From Saprospiraceae bacterium (lineage in GTDB: Bacteria > Bacteroidota > Bacteroidia > Chitinophagales > Saprospiraceae): a stretch of DNA of 64,000 bases. Below the pieces are notes generated by a model, which saw nothing but the letters and a program-made list of their open reading frames with translations, ran no database searches and was not told the origin of the DNA. Positions 1 to 9,152 of this stretch are shown here, piece after piece (positions within the stretch are counted from its first letter, which is position 1; every line of letters begins with the position of its first letter). A program made the translations under genes and the position numbers. The DNA lies in NCBI GenBank assembly GCA_022448945.1, contig JAKVCV010000015.1, positions 1 through 64,000 on the forward strand, written 5' to 3'.

Positions 1-66
1 AACAGAGCCAAAAACCTTTAAATAATTAAATTTAAAATTGCCTCCAATAGCATTTTGATCTTTCAT
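1..66 (-). CDS. Start of a gene running off the left edge
   Basis: On the minus strand an ATG at 66 opens a frame that stays open for all 22 codons to the window edge, beginning MKDQNAIGGN and ending in FGSV. The upstream 350 bases contain no competing gene, so this is plausibly the N-terminus of a gene whose body lies outside the window. It has no obvious signal peptide. Twenty-two codons are too few to recognise a family, and an open frame of this length can occur by chance. Confidence 0.35.
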   Translation of the reverse strand, partial: MKDQNAIGGNFKFNYLKVFGSV

Positions 67-416
67 GATTAAAATAAGCTTTTATTTATTAAACTATAAC
101 TAGAACTATGTCCCAAAACACCAGATCTAATTTTAAAGCGAGTTAATAGAAATTGTTTATTAGATTTTTCCCTTTGTTAAAATCTTAAATTTTCTAGAAC
201 GATATTTAATTTCATTTTTTTAACACACAGATCTTTTCCAGATAAAACAGAAAATAATCAGGTATTTTGAAACATCTAAAATAGACTTTTTTTTAAAAAA
301 CTAAATATTTGTATTGTATTTATTAAAAAAGAATAAGAGTAAATATAAAATGGCATATATTCAAAACTATCATATGAAAGAGAAGTGATTTTTTACTCTT
401 AAAACAGAAAAGTCAA
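67..416. other. Gene-free AT-rich spacer
   Basis: This 350-base stretch lies between the clipped gene on the left and the 3' end of the PhoD-like gene. It is very AT-rich with several A and T runs. I see no ORF, RNA gene, convincing terminator hairpin or complete promoter in it. Confidence 0.5.
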
Positions 417-1652
417 TTATTGGAGTTCAGATAAGAAAACATCATATTGCCAAAAACTTTTACCATCCCTATCGTAGAGTTCCAAGCGACATTTACGATT
501 TACATCCTCTCCCAGTAGATGAATTTTTCCAAAATTCTGTTTTCTGATCAAAGTATTTTCAACACGCAATATATTTTTTCTGGTATAATTAGGATTTACA
601 ATTGCTGTAAGAGGAGAACTTGTAATTTCAAAGAGTGGATAAGTACCTTTACGCTCTAACTTTACCAATTCTCCATAATGCCGATCTCCACTAATTAAAA
701 TCACACCTGAAATCTTATTTAGTTTTAGAAATTCCAATAGATCTTCTTTAGTAGTTCCAAAATCTCCCATATCTTCTTCTGAAGGGTTATCAGTCAATAT
801 TTGCATTCCTGAAAGAATAAATTTAAAATTTGCTTTAGATTCCAAAAGACGTGCCTTTAACCACTCAAACTGAGCTTCACCCAATAAACCAGATTCATTA
901 GCATAAAACCGTGTGTCAAGCATAAAAAAATCAGCATCAGAATGGCTAAAATGTGTGAAGGTGCCTTCTACCGTATCAAGACCATAGTAAGGATTGACCC
1001 AATATTGTTTAAAGATGTCCAAAGATTCATACTTAGACACATTGCTGCCATCATCATTATTGGATCCAAAGTCATGATCATCCCACATGGCATATTGAGG
1101 ACAACTTTTCATGAATGAATTTAATTTAGGTTTTAATCGTGTTTTTAAATTCTTTTTATGCATCTTTTCGGCGCTTTTCCACTCACCCAGCAAATAATAC
1201 ACATTATCGCCCAGCCATATCATAAAATCTTTTTCATGCTTGGCCATTGAATTAAAAATCAATTCCTTCTTTTTACCTGTTAGCCATAATATAGGATAGG
1301 GAAATACACATGATCCGAAAAGAAAACATATATCTTTAGTTTTGGCCTTTGGTTTTTTTACATCTAAAACCCCCTTTACCATAACGAAAATATCTTCAAC
1401 TATCTTGGTATAATTAATTCTATTAATACTAAAACCCGTTTTTTGAATAAAAAATTGTTGTAAATCAACATTAAACTTACTTGTCCATCCACCATTTAAT
1501 GATGTATTTAAATCTGGTTTTACTAACATCCAAAAATTACTTGTGCTATCGGTATAATGTCCATAAACAGGGCCAGCAACTACTTCAATATTTTGCGCTT
1601 TTAAAGAAATGTTTAAAACAAATAAAAAAAAGAAAAAAAGGGATTTGGTCAT
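417..1652 (-). CDS. Secreted PhoD-like alkaline phosphatase/phosphodiesterase
   Basis: A 411-residue metallophosphoesterase of the PhoD type, which hydrolyses phosphomonoesters or diesters outside the cytoplasm. Residues 1-20 form a signal peptide ending in LKAQ. Family motifs are in order: FGSC at 112-115 (the cysteine that binds iron in PhoD), WLGDN at 146-150, MWDDHDFGSNND from 189, and SGDRHYGEL from 321. Length and motif spacing look intact. It lacks the long N-terminal PhoD beta domain, as is common in Bacteroidota homologues. It is a single transcription unit, with a short ORF diverging on the other side. The substrate is not predictable. The fold assignment is strong; 'phosphatase' rather than 'phospholipase D-like' is family knowledge. 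Confidence 0.88.
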   Translation of the reverse strand: MTKSLFFFFLFVLNISLKAQNIEVVAGPVYGHYTDSTSNFWMLVKPDLNTSLNGGWTSKFNVDLQQFFIQKTGFSINRINYTKIVEDIFVMVKGVLDVKKPKAKTKDICFLFGSCVFPYPILWLTGKKKELIFNSMAKHEKDFMIWLGDNVYYLLGEWKSAEKMHKKNLKTRLKPKLNSFMKSCPQYAMWDDHDFGSNNDDGSNVSKYESLDIFKQYWVNPYYGLDTVEGTFTHFSHSDADFFMLDTRFYANESGLLGEAQFEWLKARLLESKANFKFILSGMQILTDNPSEEDMGDFGTTKEDLLEFLKLNKISGVILISGDRHYGELVKLERKGTYPLFEITSSPLTAIVNPNYTRKNILRVENTLIRKQNFGKIHLLGEDVNRKCRLELYDRDGKSFWQYDVFLSELQ

Positions 1653-1950
1653 AACCTGGAATTATCGATTATAATTTAAAATTCAGCAATAAATAATAAA
1701 TTAAAGTGAATGAAAAAATTCTTTATCTGTAACAAGTTTTCTAATGAGATTATTTATAATAATACCATAAAACATGAAAATAATGTAAATATTTTTGCAA
1801 TAAACGAATAAAATTCAAATATATAGAATCTTAGAATTATCCAGACAAAATTAATTAACTTTGCCTAAATATCCAGATCAGTATCACTATACTACTGTTT
1901 ATTACCTTAAATTAATATTCTTATTATAAGGAGTTACAACCCAAAATAAA

Positions 1951-2349
1951 ATGCAAATTTTAGTTTCTTTCTCAAATGAAGATTTAGATCGACTTTTTCT
2001 AACTTACAAGCGCAATTTCTCAAACTATCAAAAAATAAAATCAAAATTTATTGGAAAAAATGCTGCATTAAAATATAATAAAAGCAGAAAGAGTAGCATC
2101 CTGTTTTTTATTGCTTTGACTTTTATCATTATAGTTAGTTCTATATTTTCAATTATAGGTGCCCTACCGAATAGTTTTGCTGCACTTTGGATAATTTGGA
2201 GTATTGCTTTCATATTGTTCATGTTATGGTCTTATTACAACTACAAGATCAACAATCAAATTTTAAATAAAAACAAAACCTTTTTTAGCAAATTTGAAGA
2301 ATTAGCAAAAAAACATGAAACGCTAGAAGAATTCAAAAAGCACTGGTAA
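1951..2349 (+). CDS. Small membrane protein of unknown function
   Basis: A 132-residue protein I do not recognise. It has a basic, soluble N-terminal part (about residues 1-48), two hydrophobic helices (about 49-73 and 76-96) joined by a short loop, and a charged, probably coiled C-terminal tail (97-132). This arrangement suggests a hairpin in the inner membrane with both ends in the cytoplasm. A TAACTTTG sequence at 1856-1863 matches the -7 element of Bacteroidota promoters, but I see no matching -33 box. The ORF antisense to it is a shadow. Confidence 0.6.
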   Translation: MQILVSFSNEDLDRLFLTYKRNFSNYQKIKSKFIGKNAALKYNKSRKSSILFFIALTFIIIVSSIFSIIGALPNSFAALWIIWSIAFILFMLWSYYNYKINNQILNKNKTFFSKFEELAKKHETLEEFKKHW

Positions 2350-2402
2350 ACAATTCAATACAAATAAGAAATAAATAAATGTAATATTTTTGCTTATTCT
2401 TA

Positions 2403-2434
2403 TTTGGATTTAGTTTAAATAAACAATAGTTTTG
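2403..2434 (+). promoter_or_regulatory. Bacteroidota-type promoter of the DUF4856 gene
   Basis: TTTG at 2403-2406, a 20-base spacer, then TAGTTTTG at 2427-2434 match the -33/-7 consensus exactly. The start codon is 39 bases downstream of the -7 box, giving a short leader. Confidence 0.75.
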
Positions 2435-2473
2435 CGTCGTTAATTCAATATTTAAAAACTTAAAACATTAGTA

Positions 2474-3589
2474 ATGAGACATAACTATTTAATTCAATTT
2501 GCCTTTTTAGCTTTAGTTGCAATTGGCTTTTCTTCTTGTGAACAGACAGAAGATACTGGATATACGATTCCATCAACTTACAACTTTGATAACGTGAGTT
2601 ACAGTGGTCAAACAGACCGTTTGGATATGCTAGATGAAATCGTTAACTATATAAAAACTGCACATAGTACAAACGCGAGTGCAATAGATGCGCAAAAACT
2701 TTTGGATATGTATTCGAATTCTGGGTCTCCTGGATGGGCTGGAACATATACTAAACAGTTGAAAGATAAAACATCTGCTGATGTACAAACAGCTTTTGAA
2801 ACTTATTTAACTGCTGCTGCTACAGCAAGTCAATCAACTGCAAATGCCGCTAGCAATGGAACTGCTGGAATTGTAACAAAAAACGATAATAGTAGTAGTT
2901 ATTTATTGAATGAAAATGGTATGGAATTAGCCCAAATCATTGACAAAGGTTTAATGGGGGCATGTTTTTACTACCAAGGAACTAATGTATATCTTGGATC
3001 TGGTAAAATGGATGTAGACAACACCAATGTAGTACCAGGAGAAGGTACAGCGATGGAACATCATTGGGATGAAGCATTTGGATACTTTGGTGCTCCAGTT
3101 GATTTCCCAACAAATACTGCAGATGCAAGAGACTGGGCTAAATATTGCAACAAACATGAAGACCCAGATGAATATCCTTTAAATGCTAAAATGATGGATG
3201 CATTTCTTAAAGGTAGAGCAGCAATTTCGGCTAATGATTTAACTACACGTGATGAACAAATAGCTGAAATTCAAAAAAATTGGGAACTTGTTGTTGGTGC
3301 TACAGCGATATATTACTTGAATAGCGTGATTGATGGTTTGGGCACTGATCCAGCATCTGACCACCATGGATTATCTGAAGGATTTGCATTTATTATGTCA
3401 TTAAAATTTGGCGCTACTGGATCAATTACTAGTTCAAATGTTGATGCTATTTTAGTTAATTTATTTGATAGTGCTGACCCTCTTCAAGCTAATGTATATA
3501 ATGCAGCTAATGCCACTAGACTGGAAGCCGCAAAAGATGCTTTAGTAAGTTACTTAACAGAATTAGCAGCTTGTAAAGATACTTTATAA
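2474..3589 (+). CDS. DUF4856 lipoprotein
   Basis: A 371-residue lipoprotein of the DUF4856 family. The signal peptide ends in a lipobox with the acylated Cys at residue 22 (FSSC). The family's hallmark HHWDEAFGYFG lies at 196-206, and a second conserved region with HHGLSEGFAF follows near residue 300. DUF4856 proteins in Bacteroidota are usually encoded beside an imelysin-like protein, as here, and are thought to belong to iron-related surface complexes; the biochemical role is not established. The gene has its own consensus promoter and a strong terminator, so the imelysin gene downstream is probably only partly co-transcribed. The family assignment is firm; the iron link is inferred from context. 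Confidence 0.88.
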   Translation: MRHNYLIQFAFLALVAIGFSSCEQTEDTGYTIPSTYNFDNVSYSGQTDRLDMLDEIVNYIKTAHSTNASAIDAQKLLDMYSNSGSPGWAGTYTKQLKDKTSADVQTAFETYLTAAATASQSTANAASNGTAGIVTKNDNSSSYLLNENGMELAQIIDKGLMGACFYYQGTNVYLGSGKMDVDNTNVVPGEGTAMEHHWDEAFGYFGAPVDFPTNTADARDWAKYCNKHEDPDEYPLNAKMMDAFLKGRAAISANDLTTRDEQIAEIQKNWELVVGATAIYYLNSVIDGLGTDPASDHHGLSEGFAFIMSLKFGATGSITSSNVDAILVNLFDSADPLQANVYNAANATRLEAAKDALVSYLTELAACKDTL

Positions 3590-3613
3590 TTTTTACCGAA
3601 AACTTTGTATTTT

Positions 3614-3652
3614 AGAAGCACAGTTTGTCTCATCACACTGTGCTTCTTTTTT
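3614..3652 (+). terminator. Rho-independent terminator after the DUF4856 gene
   Basis: A perfect 11-base stem (AGAAGCACAGT at 3614-3624 pairing with 3637-3647) has a 12-base loop and a run of Ts to 3652. It lies 25 bases after the DUF4856 stop and before the imelysin gene, so it may attenuate read-through between the two. Confidence 0.85.
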
Positions 3653-3702
3653 AATTTATATTATTACTTAATTCTTCTTTTAAGCTTAATAAAATAATAG
3701 CT

Positions 3703-4833
3703 ATGTTAATATCAAGAATGAAATATATAACAATCATTATTATTACAGTATTTTTTTCAAACTGTACGACGCCATCAACCAATAATTGTGCAACCGATTT
3801 TGATCAATTGAGTTTGTTAGAAAACATTGGTAATAATATTATAATTCCAACCTACCAAAAGCTTTCTACCGAAGCGAGCAACCTAGAACAATTAGCAACT
3901 GATTTTACTAATAATCCTGACCAAACAAATTTAATTAATCTAAGGGGACAACTACAAGAAATTTGGTTAACATGGCAAACTGCATCTATTTTTGAATTTG
4001 GTCCAGCGGCCAATGAAGAACTTAGATCACATATGAATAATTTCCCGGTTTTCACCACACGTCTAGAGAGTGCCATTGATTCTGGTAGCTATGATTTAAC
4101 AACTGAATTTTATTCATACGCAAGAGGCTTTCCTGCCATTGAATATCTTATTTATGGAACTGACACAACCTATTCAACGGTAATACAAGAATTTTCAACT
4201 AGCACAAATTCGAATAATCGCAAACAAATGCTTAAAGACTTAACTGCACTTATACAACAAAAATCGAATACTGTATATGATAACTGGAAAGCAACAGGTG
4301 CAAATTACCTCAATACTTTTACTACTACTGAAGGAATATCCAATGGAAAACCGATGAGTGATTTAGTTAACCAATTAAATATGAATTATGAGTTAATTAA
4401 AAACTACAAACTTGGAATTCCCATTAGTGCTAAAACAAATTATAATCCTTTACTTCCGCAAAATGTAGAAGCATATTATAGCCGAAAATCACTTGATTTA
4501 GCTATTAAGGGAGTAGAAGCTTCTAAAAACGTCTTTATTGGATATACAAACAACAATGACAATATAGGTCTTGATGATTATCTACAGGCAACTAATGCAA
4601 AAAAAGGTAATGAAGATCTGCATACCGTAATTATTAATCAATTTGACCTTGCTTTATCCACGCTTAATGCTTTATCCCCAAGTACACTTCACGATGCTAT
4701 AAATAACAATACAGAAGCTGTAAAATCTGCATATGCTGCGGCACAAAATCAAATGGTAAACACAAAAACAGATATGCCATCAGCACTATGTATAAGCATT
4801 ACATATGTTGACATTGTTAATGATGGAGATTAA
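3703..4833 (+). CDS. Imelysin-like (peptidase M75 family) lipoprotein
   Basis: A 376-residue imelysin-family protein. The N-terminus is a lipoprotein signal with Cys at residue 21 (FFSNC). A start at the ATG at 3718, five codons later, is equally plausible and gives a more classical signal. The helical imelysin fold is supported by WQTASIFEFGP at 91-101 and GFPAIEYLIYG at 142-152. The latter corresponds to the GxHxxE signature of imelysins with His replaced by Pro and Glu kept, as in the imelysin-like subgroup. These proteins are considered iron-regulated surface or periplasmic binding proteins rather than active peptidases. It pairs with the DUF4856 lipoprotein just upstream. The family is well supported; the ligand is inferred. 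Confidence 0.85.
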   Translation: MLISRMKYITIIIITVFFSNCTTPSTNNCATDFDQLSLLENIGNNIIIPTYQKLSTEASNLEQLATDFTNNPDQTNLINLRGQLQEIWLTWQTASIFEFGPAANEELRSHMNNFPVFTTRLESAIDSGSYDLTTEFYSYARGFPAIEYLIYGTDTTYSTVIQEFSTSTNSNNRKQMLKDLTALIQQKSNTVYDNWKATGANYLNTFTTTEGISNGKPMSDLVNQLNMNYELIKNYKLGIPISAKTNYNPLLPQNVEAYYSRKSLDLAIKGVEASKNVFIGYTNNNDNIGLDDYLQATNAKKGNEDLHTVIINQFDLALSTLNALSPSTLHDAINNNTEAVKSAYAAAQNQMVNTKTDMPSALCISITYVDIVNDGD

Positions 4834-4882
4834 AACCCACAATTAAAGGGAATAATTAAATCTATGTATGATTTTTTAATAA

Positions 4883-5869
4883 ATGGATGGTTTTAAAACT
4901 TGGCTCAATGACATAGTTCTTCAAGCTTTTATGCCTGAAAACATTCTTAACACATTCGGGTTAAGTGCATTTTTACACCCTGCAAAAAGAATTTATTATC
5001 CATATCTAATAAGTGCACTAATTCTAGCGATTGCTTATTTTTTTTACACTAAAAAACGTTCAGGACTAAGAAAAACTAATTTTATCTCTTACTTGTTTCC
5101 CAAAAAAATATGGGGCCATAAATCGGCATTAATTGATTATAAGATCTTTATTTTAAACAACCTGATTAAAGCATTTCTAATTATACCCTTTGTGATTACA
5201 AACCTTGCCTTCGCATATATTGTTATAGGATGGTGGGAAAACATAATAGGAATACAAGATAATTTACATTGGTCAAAATTAAATATTGGACTTACCTATA
5301 CACTGGTATTTATGTTAGTTTCTGATTTCAGTCGATTCTTATTACATTTCTCTTTACATAAAGTATCTTTCTTATGGCAATTCCATAAAGTACATCATTC
5401 TGCAGAAGTACTGACTCCTATGACCTTATATAGAACACATCCTATTGAGGTATATTTATATAAACTGCGCAGTATATTAGTGTTTGGTTTAGTAGCGGGT
5501 TCTTTCTCTTTTTGGTTTCGTACAAGTCTTGATCCTGTAACGATTTTACATATTCACATTGATGTTTTTTTATTTAATTTAATAGGTTCAAACCTACGTC
5601 ACTCACACATTCCAATTTCTTTTGGGAGAACTTTAGAACATATATTTATTAGTCCTGCACAACATCAAATACACCATAGTAAAAACCCTAAAGATTTTAA
5701 CAAAAATCTTGGAAGTTTATTTGCTATTTGGGATTGGCTTTTTAAGACTTTATCGATTAGTCATTCAGATCAAAAGCTAAAGTATGGAATTGAAGAAAAA
5801 GAACAGAATGACTATACAACACTATGGCAAAACATTTGGATGCCTTTCAAAAAACTGGTTAACAAATAA
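4883..5869 (+). CDS. Sterol desaturase/fatty acid hydroxylase family membrane protein
   Basis: A 328-residue integral membrane di-iron enzyme of the fatty acid hydroxylase superfamily, which hydroxylates or desaturates a lipid using oxygen and iron. Hydrophobic segments lie near 38-54, 93-118, 137-156 and 197-215. The histidine boxes are complete: HxxxH at 155-159 (HFSLH), HxxHH at 168-172 (HKVHH), an HSH near 240-242, and HxxHH at 261-265 (HQIHH). The start at 4883 follows an in-frame stop. It lies 49 bases after the imelysin gene on the same strand, so it may be expressed with the iron-related pair, which would suit an iron enzyme. The lipid substrate cannot be deduced. Confidence 0.85.
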   Translation: MDGFKTWLNDIVLQAFMPENILNTFGLSAFLHPAKRIYYPYLISALILAIAYFFYTKKRSGLRKTNFISYLFPKKIWGHKSALIDYKIFILNNLIKAFLIIPFVITNLAFAYIVIGWWENIIGIQDNLHWSKLNIGLTYTLVFMLVSDFSRFLLHFSLHKVSFLWQFHKVHHSAEVLTPMTLYRTHPIEVYLYKLRSILVFGLVAGSFSFWFRTSLDPVTILHIHIDVFLFNLIGSNLRHSHIPISFGRTLEHIFISPAQHQIHHSKNPKDFNKNLGSLFAIWDWLFKTLSISHSDQKLKYGIEEKEQNDYTTLWQNIWMPFKKLVNK

Positions 5870-5894
5870 AATGTAACTAAAAATAAAAAAGTAT

Positions 5895-7523
5895 CTATAA
5901 AGGAAAATAATAGACTAGGTTGCCATCTTGAATTTGATAATCCATAACCCTTGGCCAATTACTCCTTATTAACTTTTTCTCCCAATTGTAGAATGCTTTA
6001 TTAAGATCTTCAACTATATGAGGATTTTCATCTGACAGGTCATTAATTTCATACTTGTCTGTTTTTACATTATATAAAACTGTACGATTTGCAAAATCAT
6101 CTCGTATTAACTTCCATTTTCCCTTACGTATTGCTTTATGATATTCTGAGCGCCAAAAAAGCGTTTCATGTGGCACTTTATCAAAATAATTAGAATCCAA
6201 TAAATAAGGCATTAGATTAACCCCATCAAAATCACGATCATCTGGTATTTGTACATTAGCAATTGTAGTAGTAGTTTTAAAAATATCCAACGCACTAACA
6301 GGCTTTTCATAAATCATACCTGCTGGGATTGTACCCTTCCATTGCATAATAAAAGGCACATTAATACCACCCTCAAAATTGGTGAACTTCCCTCCTTTTA
6401 GCGGACTATTGTCGGCGGCACCTGTATATGTGGCACCTCCATTATCACTCAATAAAAAAACAAGAGTATTTTCCTCTAGTTTTAATTGTTTTAATTTGTT
6501 CATTATAGTACCAACAGCATCATCAAGGGCATGAATCATGGCATAATAAATTCTTTTCTCAGGTGATTTTACATGCTTGTATTTATCATAATATTGTTTA
6601 GTAGCTTGAAAAGGGGTATGGGGCGCTGAAAAAGGAACATAAATAAAAAATGGTTCATTTTGATGTTTTTGTAACCATTGAGTTGTTTCTTCTGCAATTT
6701 TGGTTGTGAGATAGACCTCTTCTTCAATAATAGTATCGTTTTTTCTAATAGCACAATTTCCAGAACGGCCTTTACTCCAAATATGAGGGTCTGAAAAATC
6801 CTTTAATTTTTGATTTACAATTTCTGAATTATCCATTGGAGCATACAAACTAAAAGCTTCATAAAAACCATAATGATAATCAAAACCTCTATTAATTGGT
6901 ATTGCAGTTTCATTATAACCCATATGCCACTTTCCAAAAGCAGCTGTACTATAACCTTTGGTCTTTAAAATTTCTGATAGAGTAAATTCAGTTGGTGGCA
7001 ATCCCTGTTTATGTATATCCTCAAAAGATGGAACAGCCCAATCTGAATGTCGAGCTACTTTCCAATCACCAGTATTCAATAAATTAGCATATACAAAATA
7101 TTCTAAACGATTTTTAGGATAACGCTCATGAATGTTTATTTCAAAACCAAATCGCTGTTGATAGCGCCCTGTAATCAATCCAGCTCTTGACGGTGCACAA
7201 ATTGGCGAAGTTATATACGCTTCATCAAATCTAACTCCATTAGTTGCTAAAGCATCAATATTCTTTGTAGAAACATTTTGCCCTCCATAACAAGAAACAT
7301 CCATTAAGCCTAAGTCATCTGCCAAAATAACAATCACGTTTGGGAGAAGATTAGAGTCTATATGTGGCTGTTTTAGATTAAGAAAAGCTTTTCTATAAGC
7401 TATCTTATTTGAATCAAAAACAATTTTATAGGAAGGGTTACCTAAAGGCCAAAGACTATAAACCAAGCAAGTAACAAGGGTTAAAAAAAATAAAGTCAGA
7501 CCTTTTTTTTTAGTTTTTTTCAT
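5895..7523 (-). CDS. Sulfatase (type I, formylglycine-dependent)
   Basis: A 542-residue arylsulfatase-family enzyme with an N-terminal signal or anchor segment (residues 9-25). The metal-binding LADDLG lies at 67-72, and the sulfatase signature CAPSRAGLITGR starts at Cys109, the residue oxidised to formylglycine by a separate maturase that is not in this window. Further support comes from FGKWHMGY and a C-terminal LSDNGG block followed by LKGGKFTNFEGGINVPF (broken here for length). It is a full-length, secreted or periplasmic enzyme likely acting on sulfated polysaccharides or small sulfate esters. There is no SusCD pair or glycoside hydrolase nearby, so it is not in a typical polysaccharide utilisation locus. 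The neighbouring hydroxylase gene converges on it with a 25-base gap. Confidence 0.92.
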   Translation of the reverse strand: MKKTKKKGLTLFFLTLVTCLVYSLWPLGNPSYKIVFDSNKIAYRKAFLNLKQPHIDSNLLPNVIVILADDLGLMDVSCYGGQNVSTKNIDALATNGVRFDEAYITSPICAPSRAGLITGRYQQRFGFEINIHERYPKNRLEYFVYANLLNTGDWKVARHSDWAVPSFEDIHKQGLPPTEFTLSEILKTKGYSTAAFGKWHMGYNETAIPINRGFDYHYGFYEAFSLYAPMDNSEIVNQKLKDFSDPHIWSKGRSGNCAIRKNDTIIEEEVYLTTKIAEETTQWLQKHQNEPFFIYVPFSAPHTPFQATKQYYDKYKHVKSPEKRIYYAMIHALDDAVGTIMNKLKQLKLEENTLVFLLSDNGGATYTGAADNSPLKGGKFTNFEGGINVPFIMQWKGTIPAGMIYEKPVSALDIFKTTTTIANVQIPDDRDFDGVNLMPYLLDSNYFDKVPHETLFWRSEYHKAIRKGKWKLIRDDFANRTVLYNVKTDKYEINDLSDENPHIVEDLNKAFYNWEKKLIRSNWPRVMDYQIQDGNLVYYFPL

Positions 7524-7618
7524 AAAGGCAAATTTATATAAAATCCTTACTGAATAAACTTAATTTAACATATAAAAAGAGAAATCTTAAAAGAAACACA
7601 CCTAGCCCCAAAAAAAAA

Positions 7619-8128
7619 TTAACAATCGGCAATATCAAGATAATCGGGTTTATCTGCAGCAGATTTATGAATAAAGCTGTTAACTATTTCACCTTTATGT
7701 AACATAAAGATTCCAGGCATTTGCTTAACATTACCTAAAGAGGCCTGAATTAAACTACCATTTTTTTGTCTAACTAAACGCATCCATACTTTTAGACCAT
7801 ATAATTCTCTAAAACCACCTTTTTGTAATCCAAAATATTCATATAAAGACATATCAGGATCGGAAATATGTTCTTCACCTTTTAATCCAAAAGCATCTAA
7901 ATACTCATCCGCAGTTTGCTCATCAGCCATGTGTATAAATACCAATTTCACTTTCCTAATATCCAAGTCATTTTTAATTAAAGCAAAATCTGCCAAAGCT
8001 TCTCTACAAAAAGCACAACCAAAATGTCTTAAAAAAATCAACATAACATTTTTTTGCTCGGCAATAGTTCTGAGATCATTACCTTTATTAGTAAACACAA
8101 CTTCTAGTACTTCTAAATCCAATTTCAT
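7619..8128 (-). CDS. Thioredoxin-fold peroxiredoxin-like protein (AhpC/TSA_2 type)
   Basis: A thioredoxin-fold protein of the AhpC/TSA_2 (SelL-related) class. I chose the ATG at 8128, giving 169 residues that begin MKLDLEVLEV; an upstream ATG at 8182 would add 18 basic residues unlike the family. The redox motif is HFGCAFCRE, with Cys38 and Cys41 as a CxxC pair on the first helix. A WMRL block and LGNVKQMPGIFML follow in the middle and C-terminal part. There is no signal peptide, so it is cytoplasmic. It probably reduces peroxides or disulfides; the natural electron donor is unknown. It is followed by the sulfatase gene on the same strand (95-base gap). Confidence 0.8.
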   Translation of the reverse strand: MKLDLEVLEVVFTNKGNDLRTIAEQKNVMLIFLRHFGCAFCREALADFALIKNDLDIRKVKLVFIHMADEQTADEYLDAFGLKGEEHISDPDMSLYEYFGLQKGGFRELYGLKVWMRLVRQKNGSLIQASLGNVKQMPGIFMLHKGEIVNSFIHKSAADKPDYLDIADC

Positions 8129-8317
8129 TATTAAGTCTTTATAGGTAAAATAAAATCTACCAGTTTCTTTCTTACCTTTCAAAAAGAAACCTTAAAATCA
8201 TAAAGAGCATTTTATATTGAAAAACATTCCATTAAAAAGCAACTTTCAAGAAAACGTAAAATACAACTTTTTACTTACATGTCGATTTGATTTATTAAAA
8301 AAACATAAAAATATCAC

Positions 8318-8352
8318 AAAAAAAAAAGTCCATTTGCGAAACACAAATGGAC
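8318..8352 (-). terminator. Rho-independent terminator after the first twin lipoprotein
   Basis: A perfect 9-base stem (GTCCATTTG at 8328-8336 pairing with 8344-8352) has a 7-base loop. On the minus strand it is followed by ten Ts. It ends the gene at 8378-8929. Confidence 0.85.
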
Positions 8353-8377
8353 GATTAATTTATTTCATAGTAATATA

Positions 8378-8929
8378 TTATTCAACATCAGCTGTTTCTT
8401 CAGACACATCATCCTGAGGTATTTCTTTAACTTGGACTATTAAAACATAATCAATAAGAGAAATTTCCCGTGCAACTTCAATGGGGGCATTAAGTAATAC
8501 ATCTGATTCCAAAACGATGCCTTCACTTTCGTCATCAAGTTCAAATTGTTCAACAATTGATAAATCATATGATTCTAATAATGCGTTAAATGTTTCATTA
8601 CCTGTAGTAGCATATCTACCCGTATTGAAAACTTCCGCCCATGGAGCATCTGATGCATAAAGTACAACAAGATTTACTTGTTTACCTTCTAAGTCAGCTA
8701 AATTATTCAAATCTACATCTGCTTCACCATTCTGAAAAGAAGCAAGGCTATTAAAATAATATGACTTAGATGTAACCTTTTTAACAATACTTCGTGTATG
8801 GATATCTTTGCTATCAATGATTGTTTCATGATGAGCAATCTGAGTATTTTGATCAGTATTACAAGAAAAAGCCATAACAACAACTACAGCTATTAGATTA
8901 AAGGAAAAAAAATTAGAAATACTTTTCAT
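8378..8929 (-). CDS. Unknown lipoprotein, paralog A
   Basis: A 183-residue lipoprotein with signal sequence and lipobox AFSC (Cys23). I do not recognise the family. It is clearly paralogous to the next gene upstream. Both carry NLADL-GKQVN-VVLY, then SDAPWAEVFNTGRY and TTGN, then a segment ending in PIEVAREISLIDYVL and KEIP. The body is acidic and predicted alpha/beta, without transmembrane segments after the signal, so it should sit on a membrane facing the periplasm or cell surface. The C-terminus is strongly acidic. The order of conserved blocks suggests one compact domain of about 130 residues. It has its own terminator. Confidence 0.7.
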   Translation of the reverse strand: MKSISNFFSFNLIAVVVVMAFSCNTDQNTQIAHHETIIDSKDIHTRSIVKKVTSKSYYFNSLASFQNGEADVDLNNLADLEGKQVNLVVLYASDAPWAEVFNTGRYATTGNETFNALLESYDLSIVEQFELDDESEGIVLESDVLLNAPIEVAREISLIDYVLIVQVKEIPQDDVSEETADVE

Positions 8930-9152
8930 TATGTTTTAATTTGGAGATAAAAAAATGATTACATATATAATGTTGGATTAATAAGAACTGTTACAATTGA
9001 TTTTTTTAATAAAAAGATGAAAGAAAAACTTAATATCATCTATTTATTCGGAGGCTCATAAACTACATTTCTCAAATTTTTAATTTGGTTAATAATATTT
9101 AAAATGCAAATATCTTAAAAAAGCCTGATATTTAAAAAACAAATATCAATAA

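Noticed and set aside
2028-2222. Minus-strand frame over the small membrane protein gene
   Set aside because: It is antisense to a better frame with normal composition and has no family motif.
8217-8417. 66-codon plus-strand frame
   Set aside because: It crosses the terminator hairpin and the 3' end of the lipoprotein gene on the other strand.
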